From Chitinophaga filiformis (GTDB lineage: Bacteria > Bacteroidota > Bacteroidia > Chitinophagales > Chitinophagaceae): a stretch of 64,000 nt of DNA. Below the pieces are notes generated by a model that saw nothing but the letters and a program-made list of their open reading frames with translations, did not search any database and was not told where the DNA came from. Shown here piece after piece: positions 34,433-43,691 of the stretch. Location of the stretch: NCBI RefSeq assembly GCF_900102545.1, contig NZ_FNBN01000002.1:1028264-1092263 (forward strand). The letters are read 5' to 3'. A program made the position numbers and the translations under genes. Numbering within the stretch: the stretch's first letter is position 1; the number at the start of each line of letters is the position of its first letter.

Positions 34433-36049
34433 CTATAAGGTATCAATATTTTTTACATTATTCAATACCCCTTCCTGTTGCAGGTGTAATATTTTCAGGA
34501 GTACTCCGTTTGTCCATCCAAAACCGTCCTGGTTGGGGTATTCTCCTCCCCCTCCCTGCAACGATGTGTCTTTCACGTTATACTTCTCCAATAACTTGCC
34601 TGTTTGTTTAAACACCCGGATATTCTGGTGGGCCCAGCGACCGGCTATCTCAGAGGCGAGGGAATCATTCTTATAGGTGAGCAGGCCGGAGATCGTCATC
34701 CAGTGCAGGGGCGCCCAGCCATTAGGGGCATCCCATTGTTCTCCGGTTTCTATAGGCGTGGATACCAGTCCGCCGGGATACAGGAACTGCCGCTGTAACA
34801 CGATGGCCACACTATCAGCCTGTCCCTGACGGGCTATCCCGAAAAATAAAGGGTACATCCCGCCCAGGTGCAGCACGGGCGTTCTGGCTTTCTTTTTAAA
34901 GTCATAGTCCCTGAAAAAGCCGGTCTTCGGATCCCAGCAATAGCGCAGGATAGCTTCCCGTCGCGCAGCTGCGGCGGATTCATATTGAAGCGCCTTTGCG
35001 GTATTGCCTTTCATGCGGTAAGCATCTCCCAGGGTCATTTCCAGGTTGTATAACAGGCAGTTAAGATCTACAGGAATAATATCTGTGATGTGGATAGAAC
35101 CCAGTGTTTTCCCATCTGCCAGCCAGCGACTGCTGAAGTCCCAGCCGGATTCCGCGCAGGTACGCAGTTCGCGGTAGACTGTCTCTACCGGCTGCCGCCG
35201 GGAATTTTTAGCGGTATTGATATCTTCTGTCCAGGCTTCTTCCCTTGGCCAGTTTCCCCGGTCATAATAGCGATTAAGGACAACGCTATCGGGCAGCACT
35301 ACCAGGTGTTCGGCGGTCTGGCCATCCATTGGCTTTTTCATCCAGAAATGGTGCTCTTTTTCCAGTGCGTCCAGGTAGGTGGTGAGCAGTTCCTGTTTGC
35401 GTTCTTCCTTTGCGGAGATCAGCAATTGCAGCATCAGGGCGAAATAAGGCGGTTGTGAGCGGGTCAGGTAATAAGTGCGGTTGCCGTTAGGGATAAAGCC
35501 ATAGGTGCGGATGAGGAAGGCGAAGTTCTTTATCATACTCTCGATCAGGTCTGTACGACCGCTTTCCTTCAATCCCAGCATAGTGAAATAGCTGTCCCAG
35601 TAATATACCTCACGGAAACGGCCCCCCGGTACAACATATGGCGCCGGCAAACTGATAAGGGAACCCCATGTATTGGCGCTGTCGGGCTCCCGTTTTAAGA
35701 CCTTCCAGAGCGATTCGATATGTGTAACAACGTCCTGACTGGTATCGCTGATATAATGTGAAGTGGCGGCTGCGGGTACCAGGAAATATTTGTGAATGAA
35801 AGCGGCCAGGTTAAAGCCTTCCGCGCCCTGCTCCTTTGCATAATACTGAAGAACCATTGCAGGCGCTGCCAGGGGTCTGCAGTCTGCGAAAGTTTTGCTG
35901 TCGGGGAAGATGTGGGCCGATTGGACGGCTTCAAACAATCCTGGGAATTCCTGCCGGGGAGAGCGTTCTTTAACCTGCGGTGGCTGTTGCTGTTTACAGG
36001 CAATTCCGCATGCCATGATAATGGCAATGGACAAGCGTTTTCCATTCAT
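34433..36049 (-). CDS. treA: periplasmic alpha,alpha-trehalase (GH37)
   Basis: 538 residues. The N-terminus (IAIIMACGIACKQQQ) is a lipoprotein signal with Cys18. Trehalase signature 1, PGGRFREVYYWDSYFTMLGL, is near 151-170 and signature 2, EQWDAPNGWAPLHWM, near 435-449. It splits trehalose to two glucose units, here probably on the outer face of the inner membrane or in the periplasm. It starts the operon with DUF5009. It is separate from the maltose locus at 44770-58380 but serves the same glucose supply. Confidence 0.94.
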   Translation of the reverse strand: MNGKRLSIAIIMACGIACKQQQPPQVKERSPRQEFPGLFEAVQSAHIFPDSKTFADCRPLAAPAMVLQYYAKEQGAEGFNLAAFIHKYFLVPAAATSHYISDTSQDVVTHIESLWKVLKREPDSANTWGSLISLPAPYVVPGGRFREVYYWDSYFTMLGLKESGRTDLIESMIKNFAFLIRTYGFIPNGNRTYYLTRSQPPYFALMLQLLISAKEERKQELLTTYLDALEKEHHFWMKKPMDGQTAEHLVVLPDSVVLNRYYDRGNWPREEAWTEDINTAKNSRRQPVETVYRELRTCAESGWDFSSRWLADGKTLGSIHITDIIPVDLNCLLYNLEMTLGDAYRMKGNTAKALQYESAAAARREAILRYCWDPKTGFFRDYDFKKKARTPVLHLGGMYPLFFGIARQGQADSVAIVLQRQFLYPGGLVSTPIETGEQWDAPNGWAPLHWMTISGLLTYKNDSLASEIAGRWAHQNIRVFKQTGKLLEKYNVKDTSLQGGGGEYPNQDGFGWTNGVLLKILHLQQEGVLNNVKNIDTL

Positions 36050-36089
36050 ACGTTACGTGGTTTCTATATTTTATAAAGGCTATCCCTGC

Positions 36090-36359
36090 TTACCGGTTAA
36101 TGCGGTTCAGCAGGATGGCGAAAGATCGCATATTTTCGCGGGTTGCGGTAGCATCATTTTCAGATTGCTCAAATAATTGCCTGAGATCTTCCATCTGGCT
36201 CATCAACGAAGGCGATACAAAACTGTATTTTCTCAGGATGTTTATGGCTTCATCTACCTGTGGCTTCGCGTAACTATAAATCCTAAAGGTGTAAGGCGGG
36301 TCAAGGAAATAGGATTTGATCTCTGCAAGGCGGATGATATCCGGATTACTTATTTTCAT
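36090..36359 (-). CDS. hypothetical protein
   Basis: 89 residues from ATG 36359 (MKISNPDIIRLAEIKSYF). Predicted helical, with acidic C-terminal half and no signal or membrane segment. It is not similar to a family I know. It ends 40 bases upstream of the trehalase start and could be its co-transcribed leader gene. Coding is supported by length and the absence of a better frame, nothing more. Confidence 0.5.
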   Translation of the reverse strand: MKISNPDIIRLAEIKSYFLDPPYTFRIYSYAKPQVDEAINILRKYSFVSPSLMSQMEDLRQLFEQSENDATATRENMRSFAILLNRINR

Positions 36360-36541
36360 AATTACACTTTTCAGACGAAACAAAGTACAAAGTTACGCTA
36401 TTAACGGGGGATTAATCACTATCCCTCTTCGGCCGGCAATGGAGCTCAATTTGTCTCAATTCCCCCCTTATTATGGCAATAATGCCCTGCCATTTTCTGG
36501 TTAGACAATCGGACATTTGTAGTACACTAAACCTCAAAGAC

Positions 36542-37303
36542 ATGAAAGAATATATTGCTGATCAAGCCGCTACACTTGACCACCCGGTAGTGTCCCAGCA
36601 GGAATGGACCGAAGCCCGTAAGAAACTGATGCAAAAGGAGAAAGAACTGACTCACCTCAAGGATGAAATGGCCCGCCTGCGTCAGCAGCTGCCCTGGGTA
36701 AAAGTGGATAAGGAATACGTTTTTCAGGGCCTGGACCGGGAATACACTTTGTCTGATCTTTTTGATGGCCGCAGCCAGCTGATCGTACAGCATTTCATGC
36801 TGGGACCGGACTGGAAAGAAGGATGTCCCGGCTGCTCTTTTATGGCCGACCATGTAGACGGCGCATTGGTCCATCTCCTGCATCACGACGTATCTTATGT
36901 GGCTATTTCGCGCGGTACCATGGAAGATATCGAGCCTTTTCGTAGGCGGATGGGATGGGGTTTTAAATGGGTATCTTCCAACAGGAACGACTTCAACTAC
37001 GATTTCCACGTTTCTGCTACACCTGAAGACATCGCTAACAACGAGATGTACTACAATTATGAAACGATCCCTGTAACAGAAGAAGAATTGCCGGGGCTCA
37101 GTGTATTCTATAAAGATCAGAACGGAGATATATTTCATACCTATTCCACCTTTGCCAGAGGCGTGGATTTCATGCTCACCACGTATAATTTACTTGAGAT
37201 AACACCGAAAGGACGTAACGAAGACGGCGCTATGGATTGGGTAAAACATCATGATAAATATGAAACCAGGGCTCCGGAAGCAAGCAGCTGCTGTAGCCAT
37301 TAA
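36542..37303 (+). CDS. DUF899 (thioredoxin-like fold) protein
   Basis: From ATG 36542 (MKEYIADQAATLDHPVVSQQ) it encodes 253 residues. The family hallmarks are EWTEARKKLMQKEKELT near 22-38 and the DWKEGCPGCSFMADHVDG block near 99-116, which contains a CPGC pair, then WVSSNRNDFNYDFHVS. The CPGC is placed like a thioredoxin redox motif, but activity in the family is undescribed as far as I know. Its C-terminus SSCCSH adds two cysteines. It precedes a Cys-rich membrane protein by twelve bases. Confidence 0.88.
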   Translation: MKEYIADQAATLDHPVVSQQEWTEARKKLMQKEKELTHLKDEMARLRQQLPWVKVDKEYVFQGLDREYTLSDLFDGRSQLIVQHFMLGPDWKEGCPGCSFMADHVDGALVHLLHHDVSYVAISRGTMEDIEPFRRRMGWGFKWVSSNRNDFNYDFHVSATPEDIANNEMYYNYETIPVTEEELPGLSVFYKDQNGDIFHTYSTFARGVDFMLTTYNLLEITPKGRNEDGAMDWVKHHDKYETRAPEASSCCSH

Positions 37304-37315
37304 TCAGTTGATATC

Positions 37316-37756
37316 ATGCGTACATTTAATTGTTGCAGGGGACGTGCTGAAAAGACGGTTCCCTGCAATGTTCCTGCACAATCATCTGCTCCGGCAGAAG
37401 AAGGAGCGCCGGTAACAAATGTATCTGCCGGTAAGCCTGCCGGCTTTTTCAAACGGGTTATCCGCTTTATTAAACCGGTACTACCGGCCTTTCTACTGGC
37501 GCTTGTACCCAAATGTCCTTTCTGTCTGGCAGCTTATGTTGCTTTAGGGACCGGCATTGGCCTGTCTGTGGCAAGCGCGAAGCTGCTCCATATATCTCTG
37601 TTGTGCGCAGCCGTGATCCCATTGTCATTGTTTGCGGCAAAACATATCGGGGCGTATTTCTTTCCGGTTACCATTACCGGATGGAGGCCACGACAACAAT
37701 TGTTTATCGGGATAATGGGAATACTGATCGGGAGTAGTATTTTGTTACTGTTTTGA
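37316..37756 (+). CDS. small Cys-containing inner-membrane protein
   Basis: 146 residues: a CC and CNVP containing N-terminal region, then about three to four membrane helices. The helix-adjacent LVPKCPFCLAAYVALGTGIG carries a CPFC pair in or near the membrane, recalling MerC-type transporters, although full family identity is not shown. It is twelve bases after the DUF899 gene and shares its CxxC theme, so a joint thiol-redox or metal-handling role is plausible (inference). A terminator follows at 37823. Confidence 0.65.
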   Translation: MRTFNCCRGRAEKTVPCNVPAQSSAPAEEGAPVTNVSAGKPAGFFKRVIRFIKPVLPAFLLALVPKCPFCLAAYVALGTGIGLSVASAKLLHISLLCAAVIPLSLFAAKHIGAYFFPVTITGWRPRQQLFIGIMGILIGSSILLLF

Positions 37757-37822
37757 ATTGATACCCCCGAAACCAATGCACGGATATCCGTGTACGTTAA
37801 CAACAAAATCCTATTATATAAA

Positions 37823-37855
37823 AAAAGCCTTCCTGCATCAAACAGGAAGGCTTTT
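37823..37855. terminator. bidirectional intrinsic terminator
   Basis: AAAAGCCTTCCTG (37823-37835) pairs with CAGGAAGGCTTTT (37843-37855) over a 7-base loop, perfect over 13 bp, between the convergent membrane protein and GMC oxidoreductase genes. Confidence 0.92.
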
Positions 37856-37873
37856 CATTTACAGATACGTTTA

Positions 37874-39583
37874 TTATATCTCTCCTTTCTTCAGCTGAGA
37901 CACCGCATAATCCACTGCCCTGGCAGTTAATGCCATATAAGTCAGGGATGGGTTCTGTGTTGAAGTGGAAGTCATACATGCACCATCTGTCACAAATACG
38001 TTATTCACGGCATGCATCTGATTCCATTTATTGAGGATAGATGTTTTAGGATCTTTACCCATACGTGCACCGCCCATTTCATGGATATCCAGACCAGGCG
38101 CCTGTTTGGAGTCTTCTGTACGTATGTTGGTGAAACCGGCTTTGGTATACATTTCGGTCATCTGCTCGTAGAAGTCTTTCAACATCTTCTCATCATTATC
38201 ATCATAACCGATGTTGATATGCACAACAGGTACTCCCCACTCGTCTTTCTTCGTTTTATCGAGTGTGAGCTGGCTGATCTCTTTAGGAATGGTTTCTCCC
38301 ATCATATGAGATCCTACCCACCAGTTACCCATCTCCTCGTTGAAGAGGTGATCTTTCAGTGTCTGTCCGAAACCATCATGGCTGTTCCAGCTACGTCTGC
38401 CGGTGCTGAAACCTGCAGCATAACCACGCAGGAAGTCTGTTTCCTGTTTAGCTACGTTACGGAACCTTGGGATGTACGCGCTGGTAGGGCTACGTCCTTC
38501 CGTGGTTTTATCAAGCATACCGTTGTAGTCGGCAGAGATGCGGCCGCGATAGTTATGGAAAGCGAAGTATTTACCCAGTACACCACTGTCATTACCCAAG
38601 CCATTCGGGAAACGGTTGGAAGTAGAGTTCAGCAGGATCAGGTTTGTATTGATAGCAGCGGCGTTGACAAAGATGACTTTTGCATAGTATTCTGTCGTTT
38701 CTTTGGTCTGCGTGTCTACAACACGTACGCCTGTTGCCTTTCCTTTCTGGTCATCGTAGATGATAGATTCAACCACAGAGAACGGACGCAGGGTCAGGTT
38801 ACCTGTCTTTTCTGCCCAGGGCAGTGTAGAGGCATTACTACTGAAATAACCGCCAAACGGACATCCACGCTGACAGAGGTTTCTTTTCTGGCATTGTACC
38901 CTACCCTGTTGGATATGAATAGGCTGCGGCTCAGTGAGGTGAGCACAACGACCATATATGACGTGGCGATCTTTATAGTTCTTTGCTACAAAACCTTTGA
39001 AGTATTCTTCAACGGCAGTCATCTCCAGTGGTGGCAGGAACTCGCCATCGGGGAGGTTAGGAATGCCGTCTTTATTTCCGGAGATACCTACAAATTTCTC
39101 TACATAGCTGTACCAGGGAGCGATGTCGGCATACCGGATAGGCCAGTCTACCGCGAAGCCATCCCTTGCAGGACCTTCGAAATCGAAGTCGCTCCAGCGT
39201 TGGGTCTGTCTTGCCCAGAGGAGGGATTTACCGCCTACCTGGTATCCACGGATCCAGTCGAAAGGTTTATCCTGTTCATAGGGATGTTCCTTATCCTTTA
39301 CAAAGAAGTGCATCGCATCTTCTTTAAAAGCATAACAACGGCTTACTACAGGCGCTTCTTCCTGGATAGCCTGCGGAACCTGTCCTCTGTGAGGAAATTC
39401 CCAGGGATATTTATTTGTAGTGGGATAATCTTTAAGATGTTTTACGTCGCGTCCCCTTTCCAGCACCAGTGTCTTTAGTCCCTTTTCTGTGAATTCCTTT
39501 GCTGCCCATCCTCCACTGATACCTGACCCGATCACAATTGCATCGAATGTGTGGTCCTGAGCCCCCTTATTAATATTCGCCAT
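37874..39583 (-). CDS. GMC-family oxidoreductase (gluconate 2-dehydrogenase FAD-subunit type)
   Basis: 569 residues. FAD fold VIGSGISGGWAAKEF at about 17-31; RGYQVGGKSLLW (112-123) is the GMC substrate-loop block; CQKRNLCQRGCPFGGYF near 232-248 is the cysteine cluster of gluconate/sugar-acid dehydrogenase catalytic subunits; the active-site region HEMGGARMG and NPSLTYMALTAR close the protein. The small subunit is encoded just upstream (39598-40149). It has no own signal and would ride the Tat signal of the subunit. Electron acceptor and sugar are unknown; no cytochrome c subunit is next to it. Confidence 0.9.
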   Translation of the reverse strand: MANINKGAQDHTFDAIVIGSGISGGWAAKEFTEKGLKTLVLERGRDVKHLKDYPTTNKYPWEFPHRGQVPQAIQEEAPVVSRCYAFKEDAMHFFVKDKEHPYEQDKPFDWIRGYQVGGKSLLWARQTQRWSDFDFEGPARDGFAVDWPIRYADIAPWYSYVEKFVGISGNKDGIPNLPDGEFLPPLEMTAVEEYFKGFVAKNYKDRHVIYGRCAHLTEPQPIHIQQGRVQCQKRNLCQRGCPFGGYFSSNASTLPWAEKTGNLTLRPFSVVESIIYDDQKGKATGVRVVDTQTKETTEYYAKVIFVNAAAINTNLILLNSTSNRFPNGLGNDSGVLGKYFAFHNYRGRISADYNGMLDKTTEGRSPTSAYIPRFRNVAKQETDFLRGYAAGFSTGRRSWNSHDGFGQTLKDHLFNEEMGNWWVGSHMMGETIPKEISQLTLDKTKKDEWGVPVVHINIGYDDNDEKMLKDFYEQMTEMYTKAGFTNIRTEDSKQAPGLDIHEMGGARMGKDPKTSILNKWNQMHAVNNVFVTDGACMTSTSTQNPSLTYMALTARAVDYAVSQLKKGEI

Positions 39584-39597
39584 ACTGATTTATAAAA

Positions 39598-40149
39598 TTA
39601 AGCAGTCCTTTTGCTGGCTGGTTTAACAGGCACGCTTCCATGGAAACGTCCGGGTACCAGCTCGTACACCTGTACTTTAGTGAGATAATATTCGGAAGTC
39701 GTATATCCGTAAATGGTAAGTTCTTTTGCAGTGCGATAAAATGCGGCGGCGGCATCTTTGTTGGCATCGGCAGCTTCCAGTTCTTTGAGGAGCGCTTCTC
39801 TTTCGGCGGGGCTGCTCTTCTCAAAAGAATGACCGTTCTTTTTCTGACACAGGTCAGAGAATGCTTTCATACCGGTAAGGAATTTCTGCTGATCCTCTTT
39901 CTTCATACAATCGTCCACCATGGTGAGGGCGAATAAATGCGCTTTTACGTCTTTTGCACCTGGTGTGGCCGTAGCAGGGATCAATGTATCTGCCAGCGCT
40001 GCCAGCATATTTTCTCCTTCAGCATCTACTGCTATATTTTTCAATGAGATAGAAGCGGGAGACGGTTTCCGCAAACAGGAAGGCAACAATGCCAGACCTG
40101 CGGATACTACTAAGACCTGTTTTAACGCGGTACGTCTGTTTACTAGCAT
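39598..40149 (-). CDS. gluconate 2-dehydrogenase subunit 3-like protein with Tat signal
   Basis: From ATG 40149 (MLVNRRTALKQVLVVSAGLA) it encodes 183 residues; an upstream frame to 40206 has no family support. The NRRT plus hydrophobic stretch and LPSC is a Tat-type, probably lipoprotein, signal. The rest matches the subunit-3 family: LADTLIPATATPGAKD and a helical body. It helps export and membrane-attach the FAD subunit. The two genes are fourteen bases apart. A promoter match lies at 40176-40206. Confidence 0.86.
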   Translation of the reverse strand: MLVNRRTALKQVLVVSAGLALLPSCLRKPSPASISLKNIAVDAEGENMLAALADTLIPATATPGAKDVKAHLFALTMVDDCMKKEDQQKFLTGMKAFSDLCQKKNGHSFEKSSPAEREALLKELEAADANKDAAAAFYRTAKELTIYGYTTSEYYLTKVQVYELVPGRFHGSVPVKPASKRTA

Positions 40150-40175
40150 GGATAGGTGTTTACTGAAACAAGCCA

Positions 40176-40206
40176 AAAAGGTATAGGTTATATTTAATAT
40201 TTCCAA
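40176..40206 (-). promoter_or_regulatory. candidate Bacteroidota promoter for the GMC operon
   Basis: On the minus strand TTG (40204-40206), 20 bases, then TACCTTTT (40176-40183), one mismatch from TANNTTTG. The start codon is 27 bases downstream. Confidence 0.42.
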
Positions 40207-40272
40207 GCCAATTGGCTGATAATTTTCGTTGTAGTAACTTCAGGGCATCTCCTTTATGTCAATACGCATGTT

Positions 40273-41922
40273 ATGAAATTATACTGTTTGTCGCTCATCC
40301 TGTTCAGTCAGCTGAACTGGCTGCCGGGCAATGCTCAACTAAAAACCGGTTCAGCCGCCCCTATTGTCAACACTGAAAGTGGCCGTGTACAAGGCACTAC
40401 CAGTAATCCCGCGGGACTTTCTGTATATAAGGGCATCCCTTATGCGCAGCCGCCGGTAGGACCATTCCGGTGGAAGGCTCCCCAACCTTTGCAAGCCTGG
40501 GACACCGTTCTGAAAGCCAATCGTTTCGGTCCCAGGGCTATGCAGGCCAATGTGTTCGGAGACATGAATTTCCGTTCCAATGGTATGAGTGAGGATTGCT
40601 TATACCTGAATATCTGGGCGCCTGCCCAGCCGTCCAAATTAAAGCGGCCGGTACTGGTCTATTACTACGGTGGAGGCATGGTAGCGGGAGATGGCTCTGA
40701 GGGCCGTTATGACGGCGAGAGTATGGCCCGCAAAGGCATCATATCCGTGACGGTGAATTACCGCCTGGGGGTATTCGGCTTGCTGGCCCATCCGGAGCTG
40801 TCGAAAGAAGCGCCTTATCATGCCTCGGGCAACTATACCCTGCTGGACCAACAGGCAGCGCTGGCCTGGGTAAAAAAGAATATTGCCGCCTTTGGCGGAG
40901 ATCCTGACAGGATCACTATTGCCGGAGAATCAGCGGGCTCTATTTCTGTATCTGCCCTGATGGCATCCCCCCTGTCTAAAGACCTGATCAATGGCGCTAT
41001 CGGTGAAAGCGGTGCGATGATATTCCCCACTATGCCACCCGCCAGTAAGGAAGATGCTGAAAAGAACGGTGTGGCCTTCGCCACCGCCATTGGCGCCAGC
41101 TCCCTGGAGGCACTGAGGGCTATTCCGGCAGAAGAACTGTTGAGAAGAGCTTCCGGTCCCGGCATGCCACCGCTATCAACCAATGTGGATGGTTATGTAC
41201 TGCCTAAAAAGCCGGCAGAGATCTTCGCAGCAGGAGAACAGGCGCATGTGCCACTGCTGGTAGGCTGGAACTCAGCAGAACTACCCTACAGGGCCTTACT
41301 CTGGAAAGATGATCCTACCCCCGAGAACTATGCCAGAAAGATCAAAGAGTTATATCCGCAAGATGCGGAAGAAGTGCTCCGTTTGTATCCGGGTCATACC
41401 AAAGAGGAAGTCATTGCTTCTGCTACTGACCTGGCCAGCGACCGGTTCATTGTATACAGCACCTGGAAATGGGCGGCATTGCAGCTCAGCACCAGTCAGC
41501 AGCCGGTATACCGTTATATCTTCTCCCGTAGCCGCCCGCCGATGGTGCCCAAAATGGGGAATGCCCAGCCAGGACTGGCGGGAGGTGTGATCAAAACAAG
41601 CGCTTCGCAGTCAGCTAAACCTAAGCCGGCTGAAACATTTAAAGGAGCGCCTCATGCGGCAGAGATAGAGTATGCGTTGGGTAACCTGCGTCTCAATGAG
41701 GTATACGCCTGGACTAAAGATGATTACGTGGTATCTAATACCATGTTGAATTACTTTGCCAATTTTATCAAAACCGGCAATCCGAATGGTGGTTCTCTCC
41801 CCAAATGGGAAGCAGATGCCGTTGGCCGCTCCCGGTATATGAATATTGACCTGCGGTCTTCTCTCCAGCAGGAAAAACATGGAGAAAGATACCAGTTCCT
41901 GGACAAGGCATTTAAACAATAA
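40273..41922 (+). CDS. secreted type B carboxylesterase
   Basis: 549 residues with a signal peptide (MKLYCLSLILFSQLNWLPGN). Type B hallmarks: EDCLYLNIW at 107-115, the YYGGGMVAGD oxyanion region near 131-140, and the nucleophile Ser220 in GESAGS. The catalytic His is probably in GAPHAAEIEY near 458. It hydrolyses carboxylic esters outside the cytoplasm. It is divergent from the GMC operon and has its own terminator. Confidence 0.92.
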   Translation: MKLYCLSLILFSQLNWLPGNAQLKTGSAAPIVNTESGRVQGTTSNPAGLSVYKGIPYAQPPVGPFRWKAPQPLQAWDTVLKANRFGPRAMQANVFGDMNFRSNGMSEDCLYLNIWAPAQPSKLKRPVLVYYYGGGMVAGDGSEGRYDGESMARKGIISVTVNYRLGVFGLLAHPELSKEAPYHASGNYTLLDQQAALAWVKKNIAAFGGDPDRITIAGESAGSISVSALMASPLSKDLINGAIGESGAMIFPTMPPASKEDAEKNGVAFATAIGASSLEALRAIPAEELLRRASGPGMPPLSTNVDGYVLPKKPAEIFAAGEQAHVPLLVGWNSAELPYRALLWKDDPTPENYARKIKELYPQDAEEVLRLYPGHTKEEVIASATDLASDRFIVYSTWKWAALQLSTSQQPVYRYIFSRSRPPMVPKMGNAQPGLAGGVIKTSASQSAKPKPAETFKGAPHAAEIEYALGNLRLNEVYAWTKDDYVVSNTMLNYFANFIKTGNPNGGSLPKWEADAVGRSRYMNIDLRSSLQQEKHGERYQFLDKAFKQ

Positions 41923-41927
41923 GGCAT

Positions 41928-41979
41928 CTCCGGGTCCCTTCACAGCAATGGCTGGAATGGGACCCGGAGTATCCTTTTT
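41928..41979 (+). terminator. intrinsic terminator of the carboxylesterase gene
   Basis: CTCCGGGTCCC (41928-41938) pairs perfectly with GGGACCCGGAG (41959-41969), 20-base loop, followed by TATCCTTTTTA. Confidence 0.88.
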
Positions 41980-42027
41980 ACTATGCCAATGGCCTGGTTA
42001 TTGTATCCATATTTAAAACAATGTTTT

Positions 42028-42303
42028 ATGATGACCCAGCAAATAACAATTGCGCACAATGACCAGCACCAGATGTACGATGTTTCATTTGAAAGGAAGG
42101 AAAATGCTACCATTTACCATATCGCGCCGAATGTAAATTCCAATGCACCCTTTCCCAGACAGTTTGATATCGTAAAAGCTGACGACAGTGATCAACCCCA
42201 ATACGAAACGAAAGACCTGAACGATGAAGGTAAAGAGATCGCGGATGCTTTATGGAAACAGATCAGTTTATTGCCACCACAATTCAGCGGAGGCAAGGCA
42301 TAA
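42028..42303 (+). CDS. small hypothetical protein
   Basis: 91 residues from ATG 42028 (MMTQQITIAHNDQHQ); ATG 42031 is equally possible. Alternating polar and hydrophobic residues in MYDVSFERKENATIYHIAPN suggest a beta-sheet N-terminal half. No known domain. Weak resemblance in layout (VSF strand, late ALxxxI helix) to the product at 61590-61835, which may be a distant paralogue. Soluble. Confidence 0.55.
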   Translation: MMTQQITIAHNDQHQMYDVSFERKENATIYHIAPNVNSNAPFPRQFDIVKADDSDQPQYETKDLNDEGKEIADALWKQISLLPPQFSGGKA

Positions 42304-42671
42304 GCATAAGAGGATCCGGCTAACAGTAGGACATATTCTTTTATAAACTGTTCGAAGGAACCTGATTCCTTTTATCCCTATACTATCATTAATCATCACA
42401 TCTGGTGTGAGCATCAGTCCCTCTCTGCAAATAATATTTCTTGTCAGCGCAGTACCAATGTGCCGGTAGCACCGGTAAGCATCAAAATTAGCCTCCCCCA
42501 ATATTCCCGGTTGTAAGAAAACGAAAACCAGCTATTTATCGGATATGCGATCCTGTCAGTCAACAGGAATAAAAAAAATTCATACCCTCAGGCAACCTTT
42601 CCAATTTATGTCTCGTATCAAGTAGATGACACAAGTGCTCACAATTTGCTTATTTAAAAATTTCTAACACC
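42304..42671. other. gene-free stretch holding an ECF-type promoter
   Basis: 368 bases before the repeat lipoprotein. The only supported signal is the ECF-like promoter at 42592-42619. A minus-strand open frame (42268-42501) is not credible. Confidence 0.5.
42592..42619 (+). promoter_or_regulatory. candidate ECF sigma-factor promoter
   Basis: GCAACC (42592-42597), 16 bases, CGTATC (42614-42619). This matches the general ECF layout of an AAC-containing -35 and a CGT-containing -10 with 16-base spacing. The lipoprotein start is 53 bases downstream. Confidence 0.5.
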
Positions 42672-43544
42672 ATGCATTTATTAAAATCTGCAGTGGCAAT
42701 GCTATTCGTTGCCTCCGTGATAACATCATGTTCAAAAGATGACAACGATGGCGGCGGTACACCTCCACCCACTCCTAAGAAAACTGTATTAGTAGCCAAC
42801 AACACAACGTTTGGTAAAGTATTGACAGACAGCACCGGTAAAGCACTGTACTTCTTCTCCAATGATGCACAGGGTACGCCTACCTGTAAAGATGGTTGTG
42901 TAGCTGCATGGCCTGTATTCTATGTAGAGGCTGATAAACTGACCATAGATACATCACTGGATAAAGCTGATTTCACTACTGTTACACGTCCTGATGGTAC
43001 CAAGCAGACTGCTTATAAAGGATGGCCTTTATATTACTATGCCAGCGATGCTGCTGCAGGTGATGTGAAAGGTGATAACGTTGGTAAGATCTGGTTTGTA
43101 GCTAAACCTGACTATACTGTGATGGTAGCTAACTTCCAGTTACATGGCAACGATGGTAAAGATTATGTACTCGACGCTACCGGCGCTATTGCCCTGGGTA
43201 CCGGCGCATCCAAATACCTGGTAGATGACCGCGGTCGCACTTTGTACAAATTCGCTAACGATAAAGCGGGTACGAATAACTTCACCAATACAGATCCTAC
43301 TCACAACGCGATCTGGCCTATTTATGAAGTATCAGAAGTAAAGAATGTGCCAACAGGATTTGCTAAAACTGATTTTGCGATCATCACTGTACAGGGTAAG
43401 AAACAAATTACCTATAAAGGCTGGCCAATGTACTACTTCGGCGCAGATGCACAGGTAATGGGCGCAAGCAAAGGCGTTAGCGTTCCTTCTCCAAATGTAT
43501 GGCCAGTAGTCTATACTACCACAGCGAGTGCACCTTTGCCTTAA
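42672..43544 (+). CDS. lipoprotein with two secreted-repeat (COG4315-type) domains
   Basis: 290 residues. Lipobox VITSC with Cys20, then a Gly/Pro linker. Two repeats of about 115 residues follow, each with a LVDDRGRTLYKFANDKAG-like strand (first copy LTDSTGKALYFFSNDAQGTP), a W-P-x-Y/F segment (AAWPVFYVE, AIWPIYEVS), and KGWPLYYYASDA or KGWPMYYFGADA. This family is secreted and may bind small ligands; role unknown. It is preceded by a candidate ECF promoter and followed by a strong terminator, so it is monocistronic. Confidence 0.88.
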   Translation: MHLLKSAVAMLFVASVITSCSKDDNDGGGTPPPTPKKTVLVANNTTFGKVLTDSTGKALYFFSNDAQGTPTCKDGCVAAWPVFYVEADKLTIDTSLDKADFTTVTRPDGTKQTAYKGWPLYYYASDAAAGDVKGDNVGKIWFVAKPDYTVMVANFQLHGNDGKDYVLDATGAIALGTGASKYLVDDRGRTLYKFANDKAGTNNFTNTDPTHNAIWPIYEVSEVKNVPTGFAKTDFAIITVQGKKQITYKGWPMYYFGADAQVMGASKGVSVPSPNVWPVVYTTTASAPLP

Positions 43545-43608
43545 CTAAGGAGTTATATCTAATACTGTCGCACTTGTGTTAAGCCCGGCAGTATTACAGA
43601 TAAGGAGA

Positions 43609-43649
43609 AATGCCCGACCTGGTGATACCGGGTTGGGCATTCCGTTTTT
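43609..43649 (+). terminator. intrinsic terminator of the repeat lipoprotein
   Basis: A 14-bp stem, AATGCCCGACCTGG with CCGGGTTGGGCATT (two G-T wobbles), loop TGATA, then CCGTTTTT. A smaller dyad AATACTG/CAGTATT (43561-43595) precedes it. Confidence 0.88.
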
Positions 43650-43691
43650 AAATCATTGACTGAGATTGAACTTGATATAACTTCTTTTTTC

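Noticed and set aside
38012..39478. 488-codon open frame antisense to the GMC oxidoreductase gene
   Set aside because: The GMC frame carries clear family motifs and a partner gene. The antisense product has no domain, and such long shadows arise from codon bias.
42268..42501. 77-codon minus-strand open frame in the lipoprotein promoter region
   Set aside because: Overlaps the end of the preceding gene and shows no coding features.
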